A stretch of 64,000 nucleotides of DNA from Nocardia macrotermitis (GCF_009604405.1 NZ_WEGK01000003.1:372001-436000); one strand, 5' to 3'. Counted from the first letter of the stretch, positions 26,020-35,432 are shown. Notes: generated by a model from the sequence alone, not told the origin. Translations and numbers: made by a program.

Positions 26020-27146
26020 GCGGCGCTCCGGACGAGGAGATCGGTGATGCGGCGGTGGTGTTCCTCGGGCGTGCCGTAGAGGGCGCGGCCGAGGGTGACC
26101 CGCCGCAGGAACAGGTGCAGATCGTGCTCCCAGGTGACGCCGATGCCGCCGTGGATCTGTACGCAGTCCTGCACGATGACCGGCGCTTTCCCGCTCACGT
26201 ACGCCTTCGCGACACTAACGAGTTCCGCTGCGGTGGAAGGACTTTCGTCCAGCGCGGCGGCCGCGGCGCGGGAGGTCGCCGCACATGCCTCGAGCCAGGT
26301 CTTGTTGTCGGCCATGCGGTGTTTGAGGGCCTGGTAGGAGGCCAGCGGGCGGCCGAAGGTGTAGCGGTCGAACATCCACTCCACGGTGGCGTCGAAGGCG
26401 CGCCGGGTGGCCGCGGTCGATTCGGCGGCGGTCAGGGCGGCGGCGATGTGGAGCTGGGATTGTATTGCGGCCGTGGCGCTTTCGCCGGTCTGGACGATTG
26501 CCTCCGGGCCGAGGGCGACATTGTCGAAGTCGACGCGGGCGGTGCGGCGGACCAGGTCCAGCGTCCACGTCGGGGTGACGGTGACGCCGGGCGTGTCGGT
26601 GGGGACGAGCAGTTGGATCGGCCCGTCGGGGCCGTGCGCGGTGACCAGCAGGACGTCGGCGGTATCCCCGGCCTCGACGCGGTCTTTACGACCGGTGAGC
26701 CGGTACCCCTCCCCGTCGGGTTCGGCGCGGGTCTGCTCCGGCGCGAGTTCGAGTCCGTGCCGCGGCTCGTACAACGCCCACGCCGCGATCAGATCGCCCG
26801 CCACGATTCCCCCGATGACCTCGGCGAATCGATCTCCCGCGGCCACCAGTCCGGACAGCACCGCACTGGTGGGGATCAGTGGTCCGGGCGCGCAGGCGTG
26901 GCCGAATTCGGTGGCCACCAGGCCCAGTTCGGTGAGCGGTCGCCCGGACACCGAACCACCGCCCAGGTTCTCGGGCGCCAGCATGGCCGTCCAGCCCAGC
27001 TCCGCGCCGCGCCGCCACCAGTCACGGTCGAAACCCGTTGCGGTGTCGGCGAGTTCGCGAATCACCGCAATGGGTGCGGTACGGTCCAGGAACTCGCGGG
27101 TGGTGGTCTGGAACAGCAGCTGATCGCCGGTCGGTTCCGCAGTCAT
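26016..27146 (-). CDS. Acyl-CoA dehydrogenase (partner subunit, pair C)
   Basis: 376 aa. The N-terminal and middle domains are degenerate, but the C-terminal half is typical: FDRYTFGRPLASYQALKH, CVQIHGGIGVTWEHDLHLFL. The Glu of WEHD is the probable catalytic base. First gene of the minus operon 27146-22981 and divergent from the P450 at 27289, with the site-3 palindrome between them. It probably makes a 2,3-unsaturated CoA ester together with the next gene. Confidence 0.88.
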   Translation of the reverse strand: MTAEPTGDQLLFQTTTREFLDRTAPIAVIRELADTATGFDRDWWRRGAELGWTAMLAPENLGGGSVSGRPLTELGLVATEFGHACAPGPLIPTSAVLSGLVAAGDRFAEVIGGIVAGDLIAAWALYEPRHGLELAPEQTRAEPDGEGYRLTGRKDRVEAGDTADVLLVTAHGPDGPIQLLVPTDTPGVTVTPTWTLDLVRRTARVDFDNVALGPEAIVQTGESATAAIQSQLHIAAALTAAESTAATRRAFDATVEWMFDRYTFGRPLASYQALKHRMADNKTWLEACAATSRAAAAALDESPSTAAELVSVAKAYVSGKAPVIVQDCVQIHGGIGVTWEHDLHLFLRRVTLGRALYGTPEEHHRRITDLLVRSAA

Positions 27147-27223
27147 GGTGTACGGTCCTCCACTTCGTAGCGATCCTCATTTGACGGCCTCGCCAACCGA
27201 TGTGAGAATCAGATCATCAGTTA

Positions 27224-27242
27224 ATGAGAGTATCATTCTCAT
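27224..27242. promoter_or_regulatory. TetR-type operator candidate, site 3
   Basis: ATGAGAGTATCATTCTCAT, a 19-bp near-palindrome (core 27226-27240) between the divergent ACAD (27146) and P450 genes. An ATG at 27241 begins directly at its right edge, similar to the TetR GTG at site 2. Confidence 0.68.
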
Positions 27243-27288
27243 GAGTCGGATGGACGGTGCATCCGCCGCCGCCCGAAGGGAGCCAGCA

Positions 27289-28590
27289 GTGGTGAACGAC
27301 GTCACGTCGACGGACTTTTTCCTGGGGCGTGAGCTCCTCGAGAACCCGTACCCATATTTCGACGCCCTGCGGGCGAAATGTCCCGTCACCAAGGAGGACC
27401 ACCACGGCGTCTACATGGTGACCGGGTACGACGAGGCGCTCGAGGTGCTCAACGACCCGGAGAAGTTCTCCTCGTGCACCTCGGTGACCGGCCCGTTCCC
27501 GGGCTTCCCGGTCCCGCTCGAGGGCGACGATGTCAGCGCGCTGATCGAGGAGCACCGCGACGCGCTGCCGTTCAGCGATCAGCTGCCCACGCTCGACCCG
27601 CCGGTGCACACCCAGCATCGCGGGCTGCTGATGCGGCTGATCACGCCCAAGCGCCTCAAGGAGAACGAGGAGGCGATGTGGGCGATCGCCGATCGGCTGC
27701 TGGACGAGTACCTCGTCGCCGATTCGGTCGATTTCATCCGCGACTTCGCCGGGCCGTTCACGCTGTACACGATCGCGGATCTGCTGGGCGTCCCGCCGGA
27801 CGATCAGGAGGACTTCCTGTACACCCTGCAGCGTGATCCGCACCGCAGCGAGGGCAATGCCATCGGCAGCACCAAAGGTGATGCGATGCAGGAGAATCCG
27901 ATCGAATTCCTGTACGAGAAGTTCTCCGCGTACATCGAGGACCGGCGGCGCGAACCGCGCGGGGACGTGCTGTCCAGCATGGCCGAGGCGCCCTTCGCCG
28001 ACGGGTCGCAACCGCCGGTGCGCGATGTGGTCGCGGTCGCGGCGAATCTGTTCTCGGCGGGTCAGGAGACCACGGTCCGGCTGCTCAGCTCGGCGCTGCG
28101 GGTGATCGCCGAACAGCCCGAGGTGCAGCGGCTGCTGCGCGAGGATCATTCGCGGATCGGCAATTTCCTCGAGGAGGTGTTGCGCACCGAGAGCCCGGTG
28201 AAGGGCGATTTCCGGCTCTCCAAGGTGCCGGTCACCGTGGGCGGGGTGGATCTGCCCGCCGGGACCACGCTGATGGTCGTCAACGGTGGCGCGAATCGGG
28301 ATCCGCGCAAGTTCGAGGATCCCTCGACCTTCGATCCGCAGCGATCCAATGCGCGCCAGCATATTTCGTTCGGGCGCGGCATCCACACCTGCCCGGGCGC
28401 GCCACTGGCTCGCGCGGAGTCGCGGGTGGCGATCGAGCGACTTCTCGACCGCACCAGCGATATTCGCATCGACGAGCGGGTGCACGGGCCCGCCGAGGCG
28501 CGCGTCTACAAGTATGTGCCGACGTTCGTGCTGCGCGGTCTGACCGAACTGCATCTGGAGTTCGATCCGGTGGAGAGTGAGGCGAAGTGA
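27289..28590 (+). CDS. Cytochrome P450
   Basis: About 433 aa, a soluble bacterial P450 monooxygenase. The heme-thiolate motif is FGRGIHTCPGAPLA; the I-helix oxygen-binding motif LFSAGQETT has the usual acid/Thr pair; an ExxR is in EEVLRTE. GTG 27289 was chosen because GAAGGGAG lies 6-7 bp upstream. An in-frame ATG at 27241 next to the operator would add 16 residues and could be a leaderless start. The ferredoxin gene overlaps its stop by 4 bp, so it supplies electrons. Probably hydroxylates an unactivated carbon of the substrate. Confidence 0.92.
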   Translation: MVNDVTSTDFFLGRELLENPYPYFDALRAKCPVTKEDHHGVYMVTGYDEALEVLNDPEKFSSCTSVTGPFPGFPVPLEGDDVSALIEEHRDALPFSDQLPTLDPPVHTQHRGLLMRLITPKRLKENEEAMWAIADRLLDEYLVADSVDFIRDFAGPFTLYTIADLLGVPPDDQEDFLYTLQRDPHRSEGNAIGSTKGDAMQENPIEFLYEKFSAYIEDRRREPRGDVLSSMAEAPFADGSQPPVRDVVAVAANLFSAGQETTVRLLSSALRVIAEQPEVQRLLREDHSRIGNFLEEVLRTESPVKGDFRLSKVPVTVGGVDLPAGTTLMVVNGGANRDPRKFEDPSTFDPQRSNARQHISFGRGIHTCPGAPLARAESRVAIERLLDRTSDIRIDERVHGPAEARVYKYVPTFVLRGLTELHLEFDPVESEAK

Positions 28591-28772
28591 AGGTTTCGAT
28601 CGATTCGGATCGTTGTCGTGGGCACGGAATCTGTCTGGGGATCTGCCCGGAGGTGTTCGAGCTGAGCGACGACGGGTACGCCGAGGCGGAGCCCGATGTG
28701 CCCGCGCAGTACGAGGGTGCGGTGCGTGAGGCCGCGTCGGCCTGTCCCGAGCAGGCAATTGTCGTGAGCTGA
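28587..28772 (+). CDS. Ferredoxin, P450 partner (C-x2-H-x2-C-x3-C-P type)
   Basis: 61 aa. Cluster ligands C10, C16, C20 and C53, with His13 where a classical [4Fe-4S] ferredoxin has Cys (CRGHGICLGICP). Most P450-linked actinobacterial ferredoxins lack the Cys at position 20 and bind [3Fe-4S]; the extra Cys may change cluster type. The ATG overlaps the P450 stop (ATGA). It transfers electrons from a ferredoxin reductase, not seen in the window, to the P450. Confidence 0.9.
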   Translation: MKVSIDSDRCRGHGICLGICPEVFELSDDGYAEAEPDVPAQYEGAVREAASACPEQAIVVS

Positions 28773-28851
28773 GCGGTGTTTCGGGCAGGCCGTCGTGGTG
28801 AGCCGGTCGCCGTCGTGCGCCGACTGTCGTTTCGATCGGAGGGAGCGCGCG

Positions 28852-30465
28852 ATGCGTGAGACCGGTACATCGTCGGATTCCGGTGCGGCCGAGGGGGATC
28901 GGCCGCCCGGTGCGGCGCAGCTGACGCCCGGATGGCATGCCGAGCGGACGCCGGATCGGCCCGCGATCGTGCTGGCCACCAGTGGCGAGGTGGTGACGTA
29001 CGCGCAGCTCGAGGAGCGGTCGGTGCGGTTCGCGCGGGCCTTGCGTGCCCGTGGGCTGAAGGTCGGCGACCACATCGCGATCCTGCTGGAGAACAATCGG
29101 GAGTTTCTCGAGATTGCTTGGGCCGCACAGCGTTCCGGGCTGTACTACACCGCGGTGAATCGGCATCTGACCGCCGGTGAGGTGCGGTACATCCTGGACG
29201 ACTGCGGTGCGGTGGCCTTGGTGACGAGTGAGTCGCTGGCCGAGGTGGTCGCCGGGCTGGAGCTGGCGCGGGTGCCGATCCGGGTGTGTGCGGCCGGGCG
29301 GATCGAGGGATTCGAGGTTTACGCGGAGGTGCTGGCCGGGTCGTCGGCCGAGCCGCTGGGGGAGTGGGAGTGCGAGGGGCGGGAGATGCTCTACTCCTCG
29401 GGAACGACCGGGCGGCCCAAGGGAATTCGCAAACCGCTTCCGGCCACCCCGCTGGGTGATCCGTCCGCCGCGCCGGTGCAGATCGCGCGCGGGCTATTGG
29501 TGAGCGGCGCGCGGGAGGACGCGGTGTACCTCTCGCCCGCGCCGCTGTATCACGGTGCGCCGCTGGTGTTCTCGATGTCGTGGCAGCGGATGGGCGCGAT
29601 CGTCATCGTGATGGAGCGCTTCGATCCGCGGCTGTATCTGGAACTGGTGCAACGGTATCGGGTCACCCACACCCAGGTGGTGCCGACGATGTTCGTGCGG
29701 ATGCTGCGGCTGCCGCGCGAGGAACGCGAGCGCTACGACATCTCCAGCCTCGTCGACGTGGTGCATTCGGCCGCGCCCTGCCCGGTGCCGGTCAAACGGC
29801 AGATGCTGGACTGGTGGGGGCCGATCATCAGCGAATACTATTCGGGCACAGAGGATGTGGGGAACACCTACATCTCCGCGCGGGAGTGGCTGACGCATCC
29901 CGGTTCGGTGGGCAGGCCCGCGCAGGAGTGTCACATCGTCGGCGAGGACGGTGTGGAGCTGCCCATCGGACAGGTCGGCGTGGTCTACTTCGCCGGTGGC
30001 CGCCAGTTCGAATACCACCACGATGCGGCCAAGACGGCGTCGGTCACGCACGAGAAGGGGTGGCGCACGCTCGGCGATATGGGTTACCTCGACGAGGACG
30101 GCTACCTGTACCTGACCGATCGCCAAGCGCACATGATCATCTCCGGCGGGGTCAATATCTACCCGCAAGAGGCCGAGAACATCCTCGCCTCCCACCCCGC
30201 CATCGCGGATGTCGCTGTGATCGGCGTTCCCGACGAGGAAATGGGCGAATCCGTGAAAGCCGTTGTGCAACTGGTCGACACGACCGCTGCCACCGCCGAA
30301 CTGGCCGTCGACTTGATTGCCTACTGCCGTGCCGAACTGGCCGCGTACAAATGCCCCCGCACGATCGATTTCGTCACCGACCTACCCCGCGACCCCAGTG
30401 GGAAACTGTACAAACGCCAACTGCGCCAGCGTTATTGGGAAGGCCACGACAACCTCGTGCGCTGA
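28852..30465 (+). CDS. Acyl-CoA synthetase, AMP-forming
   Basis: 537 aa ANL enzyme. P-loop YSSGTTGRPKGIRKPL; YYSGTEDVG; GWRTLGDMGYLDEDGYL; DRQAHMIISGGVNIYPQE; terminal Lys in DPSGKLYKRQL. ATG 28852 follows GGAGGGAG by about 6 bp. The 79-bp gap after the ferredoxin has no clear promoter, so it probably belongs to the P450-ferredoxin operon. It would activate the acid produced after P450 oxidation. The 200 bp to the convergent crotonase have no gene and no strong hairpin. Confidence 0.9.
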   Translation: MRETGTSSDSGAAEGDRPPGAAQLTPGWHAERTPDRPAIVLATSGEVVTYAQLEERSVRFARALRARGLKVGDHIAILLENNREFLEIAWAAQRSGLYYTAVNRHLTAGEVRYILDDCGAVALVTSESLAEVVAGLELARVPIRVCAAGRIEGFEVYAEVLAGSSAEPLGEWECEGREMLYSSGTTGRPKGIRKPLPATPLGDPSAAPVQIARGLLVSGAREDAVYLSPAPLYHGAPLVFSMSWQRMGAIVIVMERFDPRLYLELVQRYRVTHTQVVPTMFVRMLRLPREERERYDISSLVDVVHSAAPCPVPVKRQMLDWWGPIISEYYSGTEDVGNTYISAREWLTHPGSVGRPAQECHIVGEDGVELPIGQVGVVYFAGGRQFEYHHDAAKTASVTHEKGWRTLGDMGYLDEDGYLYLTDRQAHMIISGGVNIYPQEAENILASHPAIADVAVIGVPDEEMGESVKAVVQLVDTTAATAELAVDLIAYCRAELAAYKCPRTIDFVTDLPRDPSGKLYKRQLRQRYWEGHDNLVR

Positions 30466-30666
30466 GTCCGGCCGCTGCCTGGTGTGCTCGGGCCGTCCAC
30501 GGTCCGGTTCCCTGCCCGACGAGTCTCGAGTGGTGGTTGCCTGTTCACGCTCGGAGCCGAGACCGATCGTCGGGAACGATTGCGGCGAGCGTGATCCAGG
30601 GCCCGTCGACAATCCGGATACGCTCTTCGGCCGCCCGCGAGTGGACGTCCGATCGCGGCATCGTGG

Positions 30667-31497
30667 TCAGTGCATCGTCGTATCAGGTTCGGCCGCAGCA
30701 GAATCGGCATGCACCTGGCTGCGACCGCGTTCGATGACAGCTGCGCGCCGGGCGGCGATATCGCTGGTCCCCGGACGCCACGTCTCGGCGAGGATTCCTT
30801 CCAGCAGATGCGCCTCGGTGAGAGTGGCGGTGTCGGCGAGACGCTTGTAATGGGCAAGCAGAGTTCGTACCGCGAGAGGATCGTTACCCGCGATATCGCG
30901 CGCGAGACCGTGTGCGACGGTCAGCAGATCATCATGCGGCACAACATGATTCACCAGTCCGAGCCGCAACGCTTCCGGGGCGGTGAGGAAGTTGCCGGTC
31001 AACGACAGCTCGATGGCCTTGCGTGTGCCGACCGTGGCGGCGAGCAGCACCGTGATCCCGCCGCCGGGCATGACGCCGACGCGGGCATGGGTGTCGGCGA
31101 AGCGGGCGCGGTCCGAGGCGATCAGGAAGGTGCATTGCAGGGCCAGTTCCAGACCCCCGGTGACGGCCGCGCCGTTGATCGCGCCGATGACGGGTTTGGC
31201 GATCGCGGGCAGGAATCGGAACAGGCCGTTGGCATCCCGTCCGGGCCCCTCGCCGGGCGGACGCAGCGGCGGCATGGCTCCGCTGGCGGCCTCGGTGAGG
31301 TCGACACCCGCGCAGAAGGCGGGATCCGTGCCGGTCAGCACGATGACGTCGATTCCGGGATCCTCGTCGGCGGCGGTGACCGCGTCCCACAGCGCGTCCA
31401 TCAGGGCGCGGCTCAACGCATTACGCGCGTCGGGTCGATTCAGTGTGAGTGTCGCGACGCGATCCGACGTCTCGACGCGGACCAGAGCCTCGGTCAT
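30667..31497 (-). CDS. Enoyl-CoA hydratase/isomerase family protein
   Basis: 276 aa crotonase. Oxyanion segments TDPAFCAGVDLTEA and GAINGAAVTGGLEL. The first classical Glu is kept in GGLELALQC; the second is His in ADTHARVG. ATG 31497 has GGAGG 8 bp upstream; an upstream extension of the frame lacks coding character. Divergent from the LLM gene at 31681, with palindromic sites between them. The C-terminus has a charged extension after the crotonase core. Confidence 0.87.
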   Translation of the reverse strand: MTEALVRVETSDRVATLTLNRPDARNALSRALMDALWDAVTAADEDPGIDVIVLTGTDPAFCAGVDLTEAASGAMPPLRPPGEGPGRDANGLFRFLPAIAKPVIGAINGAAVTGGLELALQCTFLIASDRARFADTHARVGVMPGGGITVLLAATVGTRKAIELSLTGNFLTAPEALRLGLVNHVVPHDDLLTVAHGLARDIAGNDPLAVRTLLAHYKRLADTATLTEAHLLEGILAETWRPGTSDIAARRAAVIERGRSQVHADSAAAEPDTTMH

Positions 31498-31586
31498 AGG
31501 ACACCTCCGAACCGTCGGGGCGACTGTCGCCCACCTGCCGATCGATCGCAATGCTGGTCGATTGCGACACCGACATGAATATATCG

Positions 31587-31613
31587 TTCTTATAATAAGA
31601 GAATATAGTTTCC
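31587..31613. promoter_or_regulatory. TetR-type operator candidate, site 4, with adjacent palindrome
   Basis: GAGAATATAGTTTCC (31599-31613) fits the shared 15-bp pattern with a weaker right arm. It overlaps a second perfect palindrome, TCTTAT-A-ATAAGA (31588-31600). Located in the divergent crotonase/LLM promoter. The sequence TTTCCA-n-CAGTG after it also follows the site at 48920. Confidence 0.55.
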
Positions 31614-31680
31614 AGCAGTGATCGGGCCGGTCGATAGTTCCGGACAACCCCGATCAGCCCGAGCGCCAGGACATTTCGCG

Positions 31681-32724
31681 ATGAAGGTAGACGCCACCAT
31701 AGCCGGACTCGACGTAGCCTCCACCCGGGCACGCGACCTCGAGGCCGACGGCTTCGACGGACTCTGGGCCGGAGAACTGAACCAGGACCCCTTCCTGGCC
31801 CTCGCCGTCGCCGCCGAAGCCACCGAACGCATCAACCTCGGCACCTCGATAGCGGTGGCCTTCGCCCGCTCGCCCATGACCCTCGCCTACACCGCCGACG
31901 ACCTGCAACGCCACTCCCGCGGCCGCCTCACCCTCGGCCTCGGCTCGCAGGTCCGCGCCCACATCGAGCGCCGATTCGCCATGCCGTGGGCCCGCCCCGC
32001 CCCGCAACTGCGCGAATACGTCCTGGCCCTGCGCGCGATCTGGTCCCGCTGGCACCAGGGCACCCCACTGGCCTTCGAGGGCGAGTTCTACCGCCACACC
32101 CTCATGCCACCGGATTTCGTTCCCCCACAACACGATTACGGCCCACCCCCGATCCTGCTGGCCGGTGTGGGCGAGGCGATGACCCGCGTGGCCGGTGAGG
32201 TCGCCGACGGCTTCCTGTGCCACGGCTTCACCACCACCCGCTGGCTCCGCGAACGCACCCTCCCCGCCCTCCGCGAGGGCCGCGCCCGCGCCGGTGTCAC
32301 GATGGACGGATTCGACCTGGTAGCAACACCTTTCGTCGTCACCGGCACACAAGCACAGATCGACACCGCGATCCCCACCCTGCGCCAACGCATCGCCTTC
32401 TACGCTTCCACCCCCGCCTACCGAGGCATCTTCGAACTCCACGACTGGTCCGACACCCGCGAACAACTCACCGCCCTGTCCAAAGCGAACCGCTGGCCCG
32501 AGATGCCCGCCCTGATCACCGACGACATGCTCGAAGCCTTCGCGATCATCGCCCCACCCGACACCCTCCCCACCCACATCGCAAACCGCTTCGGCGGCAT
32601 ACTCACCCGCCTCTCCCTGACCCTCCCCCCGACCCTCGACAGAGACGAGGCAGCCGACCTCGCCCGCCGAATCCGCGACCACTGCCAGACCCGCGAAGCG
32701 ATTTCCACAAACCCCCGAACCTGA
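31681..32724 (+). CDS. LLM-class F420-dependent oxidoreductase (TIGR03617-like)
   Basis: 347 aa. MKVDATIAGLD, LEADGFDGLWAGELNQDP and RLTLGLGSQVRAHIERRF are characteristic of an actinobacterial F420 subgroup. The ATG at 31681 was chosen for its match to the usual family start. A GTG at 31618, 5 bp after the operator, would add 21 residues if the transcript were leaderless. It probably forms a one-gene transcript. The C-terminal two thirds use very C-rich wobble codons. Confidence 0.85.
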   Translation: MKVDATIAGLDVASTRARDLEADGFDGLWAGELNQDPFLALAVAAEATERINLGTSIAVAFARSPMTLAYTADDLQRHSRGRLTLGLGSQVRAHIERRFAMPWARPAPQLREYVLALRAIWSRWHQGTPLAFEGEFYRHTLMPPDFVPPQHDYGPPPILLAGVGEAMTRVAGEVADGFLCHGFTTTRWLRERTLPALREGRARAGVTMDGFDLVATPFVVTGTQAQIDTAIPTLRQRIAFYASTPAYRGIFELHDWSDTREQLTALSKANRWPEMPALITDDMLEAFAIIAPPDTLPTHIANRFGGILTRLSLTLPPTLDRDEAADLARRIRDHCQTREAISTNPRT

Positions 32725-32865
32725 ATTCCCCGGCGTTTCGAATTGGGCCGGTCGGTATCGTTCCCGTGAATTCCTGATTCGACAGCAAGCTGGCACAAGT
32801 CGTCACGGACCAACTACTGCGCGAGGACTGCAATGGCGACCTGTTGAGTGGTGCTGGCGTTGCTC

Positions 32866-33079
32866 GCCAACAATTTTCGGGACGGTTGGACCGGTCTTTC
32901 CGCGCGGCGACCTCGAGCCCCTGATGCATGCGCACGGTGAAGATCTGATGTTCGGATGGTCCGCGACGTGCCCAGATGACCCGGCCATCCCACAGCTCGA
33001 TTTCTCCGGCGATTTCCTCCGGCAGCTTCTCCAGCTCTTCCCAGGTCATGTATTCCGGGAGGGCGGGGCGAATGGACAT
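32866..33079 (-). pseudogene. Uma2-family putative restriction endonuclease, N-terminal remnant
   Basis: The first about 71 codons from ATG 33079 read as a Uma2 (DUF820) N-terminus: MTWEELEKLPEEIAGEIELW followed by DGRVIWARRGPSEHQ. After about 32866 the similarity stops and the frame continues into unrelated sequence over the tail of the LLM gene. The PD-(D/E)xK core, in the missing C-terminal part, is absent, so it is almost certainly inactive. The rest of 32725-32865 shows nothing. Confidence 0.6.
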
Positions 33080-33114
33080 GGTCCCATGATACTGAGAACG
33101 CGCAGTCCGTTCGC

Positions 33115-35397
33115 TCAGTGTTCGGGGGGAGTGCCGAGGTCAGGGAGTCGGGGGTAGGAGCCGGGGTCGGTGCGGCGGCCCTGGCGGGTGCCGTTGTCGA
33201 TGGTGTTCATGAGGTCTCGGGCCTGTTCGGCGGTGCGGGTCGGGCGGGCGGGGGGTGTGTCGGGTTGCGGGGTGTCGGAGAGTTCGGGGGCGAGGCTGGC
33301 CTGGCGGCGGCGTTTGGGTAGGGAGGGTTTGGTGGGGGTCTGCCGTGCGGGGGTGGGTGATGGGCCGGTCATGCGGGGGGTGGCGGCGACGGGGATCGCG
33401 TTCGGGGCCGGCGGGGGTGCGATGCGGTGGGGTGCGTTCTCGTCGGTGATGGGTTCGATGCTGACGCAGGAGTTCGGGACCAGTACGATGGCGCGGATGC
33501 CGCCGTAATCGGATTCGGCGAGGCGGACGGTGATGCCGTGGCGGGCGCCGAGCAGTGCGACCACGAACAGGCCGAGGCGGGAGTCCGCCGACAGCGTGGC
33601 GACCGCGAAATCCGGTGGGCGGGTGAGCATGTCGTTGGCGCGCTGCAACTCCTCCGCGCCCATGCCCATACCCTGATCGGTGACCTCGACGGCCACGCCG
33701 CGCCCGACCACCGCGCCGGTGAGATCCACGCGGGATTCCGGCGGTGAGAACGAGGTGGCGTTGTCGACCAGTTCGGCCAGCAGGTGGATCAGATCGCCGA
33801 CCACGTTGCCCAGGATGTACGCCTGCGGCATGCGCCCGTTGTGCACCCGGGCGTAGTCCTGGGTCTCGCCGACGGCGCTGCGGACGAGTTCCATGAGCGG
33901 CACCGGTTTACGCCACTGCCGACCGGGCCGCCCGCCGCCCAGGATGAGCAGGTTCTCGGCGTTGCGGCGTTCGCGGGTGGCGAGGTGATCGAGCCGGAAA
34001 TACACGTCCAGGATGGCCGGATTCTCCTCGCCGCGTTCGGCCTCGTCGAGGATCTCCAACTGCCGGTGCACCACGAGCTGACTGCGGTGCGCGATATTGA
34101 GGAAGACCGCCCGCACGCCCTCGCGGGTGCGTGACTCGGTCACCGCGGCATCCACCGCGGCGGTGTGCGCCTGATTGAAAGCCTGTGCCACAGCGCCGAT
34201 CTCGTCACGCCCGAAGTCCAGCCGGGCGGCGCGCTCCGCGGCCGGGACGTCCTCACCCGCACCGAGCCGGCGCATCGTTTCCGGCAGCGCGACCTGCGCC
34301 AGGGCCAGGGTTTCGGTGCGCAGCCGCTGCAATCGGCCGATGATCCGGTTGGCCAGCAGCAGCGAGAGCAGGAAGCCCAGCACCGCCAAACCTGCCGTGC
34401 CGATGCCGACGACCAGCGAGTTGTGCGCGCGGCGGGTGCCCGAATCGGCGGATTGCCGCTGCGCGGTCGCATTGTGATCCACCCACAGCTGCAACATCTG
34501 GTTCTCGACGGTGCCGGCGGTGCGCCGCCAATCGGCCAGATTCATCGGCAGCGCAGTGGAATTGCCGTTGCGTCCGGTCGCCGCCGGATGCAGGATGGCG
34601 TCCTCCATCTCGCTGAGCTGCCGCCAGTCCGGGGCGGCGACCAGGTCGGCGATCCGCTTCTCGGTCGCCGGATCGGTCTCCACGTATCCGGCCTGCACCT
34701 TGGCCAATTGTGTGTGGTACCAACCGACTTGGTTGCGGTACTCGGTCAGCAGCGTCGGCGGCATCCCCGAGGCGGTCCCGGCCAGCGCGGTCAGCGAGAT
34801 GGACCGGGCCATGGCCTCCACCACGCCGAGCAGATCCGCGGCGTGGGTGAGCTGGATGGCCGAGGCGATATCGGGCGCGGACTGCTCGATCGTGTAGGTG
34901 CCCTGATCGACGCCGTCGAGCAGGCGGCTGTAGAAGGTGTAGACGTCCGCGATCGGCGCGGTGCCGGTGTCGATTCCCTTGCGCAACAAGGGAAGTTGTT
35001 TGCGGAGGGTGTCGAATCCCTGGAGCGTCCCGCTCACCGAGGTGCCCTGGGTCTCGGCGAACTGCACCTCCACCGGGATGATGCCCTCGAGCGCGCTGTC
35101 GAAGGCGGCGCGGGCCTCGGGCAGGGCCTCGGGTTCGATCCGCTGCCCGGCCAGCTTCCACAGCGACAGCAGCCGCTCCTGTTCGGCGGCGACGACGAGG
35201 TTGCGGGCCGGAATTTCGTTGGTGCGCAGGTCTTCCGCGAAGTTCTGGGCCTGGTTCCCGGTGATCACCAGGTAGACCGCACCGGTGATGCCGATGGCGA
35301 GCAGAACGAGACTGGGGACGAGTGCGACGGCGAGGATCTTGCTGCGGATCCCCGCGAATCTGGCGGGTAGCACGGAGCCAATATAACGGAAAGGCAT
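33115..35397 (-). CDS. Sensor histidine kinase, NIT-type extracellular domain (CvnA-like)
   Basis: 760 aa membrane protein. TM helix 1 is at about residues 21-46; a large extracytoplasmic nitrate/nitrite-sensing-like helical domain follows to about 320; TM2 is at about 325-350 (VVGIGTAGLAVLGFLLSLLL); then HAMP and a cytoplasmic kinase. The dimerisation region is degenerate (FLNIAHRSQLVVHRQL), while the ATPase N-box (LLAELVDNATSFSPP) is good. A Pro-rich C-terminal tail follows. This architecture heads actinobacterial conservons, but the usual roadblock, DUF742 and GTPase genes are absent downstream. Start ATG 35397; an unrelated gene ends 35 bp upstream. Confidence 0.85.
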   Translation of the reverse strand: MPFRYIGSVLPARFAGIRSKILAVALVPSLVLLAIGITGAVYLVITGNQAQNFAEDLRTNEIPARNLVVAAEQERLLSLWKLAGQRIEPEALPEARAAFDSALEGIIPVEVQFAETQGTSVSGTLQGFDTLRKQLPLLRKGIDTGTAPIADVYTFYSRLLDGVDQGTYTIEQSAPDIASAIQLTHAADLLGVVEAMARSISLTALAGTASGMPPTLLTEYRNQVGWYHTQLAKVQAGYVETDPATEKRIADLVAAPDWRQLSEMEDAILHPAATGRNGNSTALPMNLADWRRTAGTVENQMLQLWVDHNATAQRQSADSGTRRAHNSLVVGIGTAGLAVLGFLLSLLLANRIIGRLQRLRTETLALAQVALPETMRRLGAGEDVPAAERAARLDFGRDEIGAVAQAFNQAHTAAVDAAVTESRTREGVRAVFLNIAHRSQLVVHRQLEILDEAERGEENPAILDVYFRLDHLATRERRNAENLLILGGGRPGRQWRKPVPLMELVRSAVGETQDYARVHNGRMPQAYILGNVVGDLIHLLAELVDNATSFSPPESRVDLTGAVVGRGVAVEVTDQGMGMGAEELQRANDMLTRPPDFAVATLSADSRLGLFVVALLGARHGITVRLAESDYGGIRAIVLVPNSCVSIEPITDENAPHRIAPPPAPNAIPVAATPRMTGPSPTPARQTPTKPSLPKRRRQASLAPELSDTPQPDTPPARPTRTAEQARDLMNTIDNGTRQGRRTDPGSYPRLPDLGTPPEH

Positions 35398-35432
35398 AGA
35401 AATTAATCAGCTCTCATGCAGAGAATTCGCAG

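Noticed and set aside
27171..27180. GATCCTCAT as a GntR-type site
   Set aside because: Only one half of the palindrome is present; the second arm is missing.
31618..31680. GTG 31618 as the translation start of the LLM gene
   Set aside because: The family normally starts at MKVDATI (31681); the added 21 residues look non-coding, although a leaderless start cannot be excluded.
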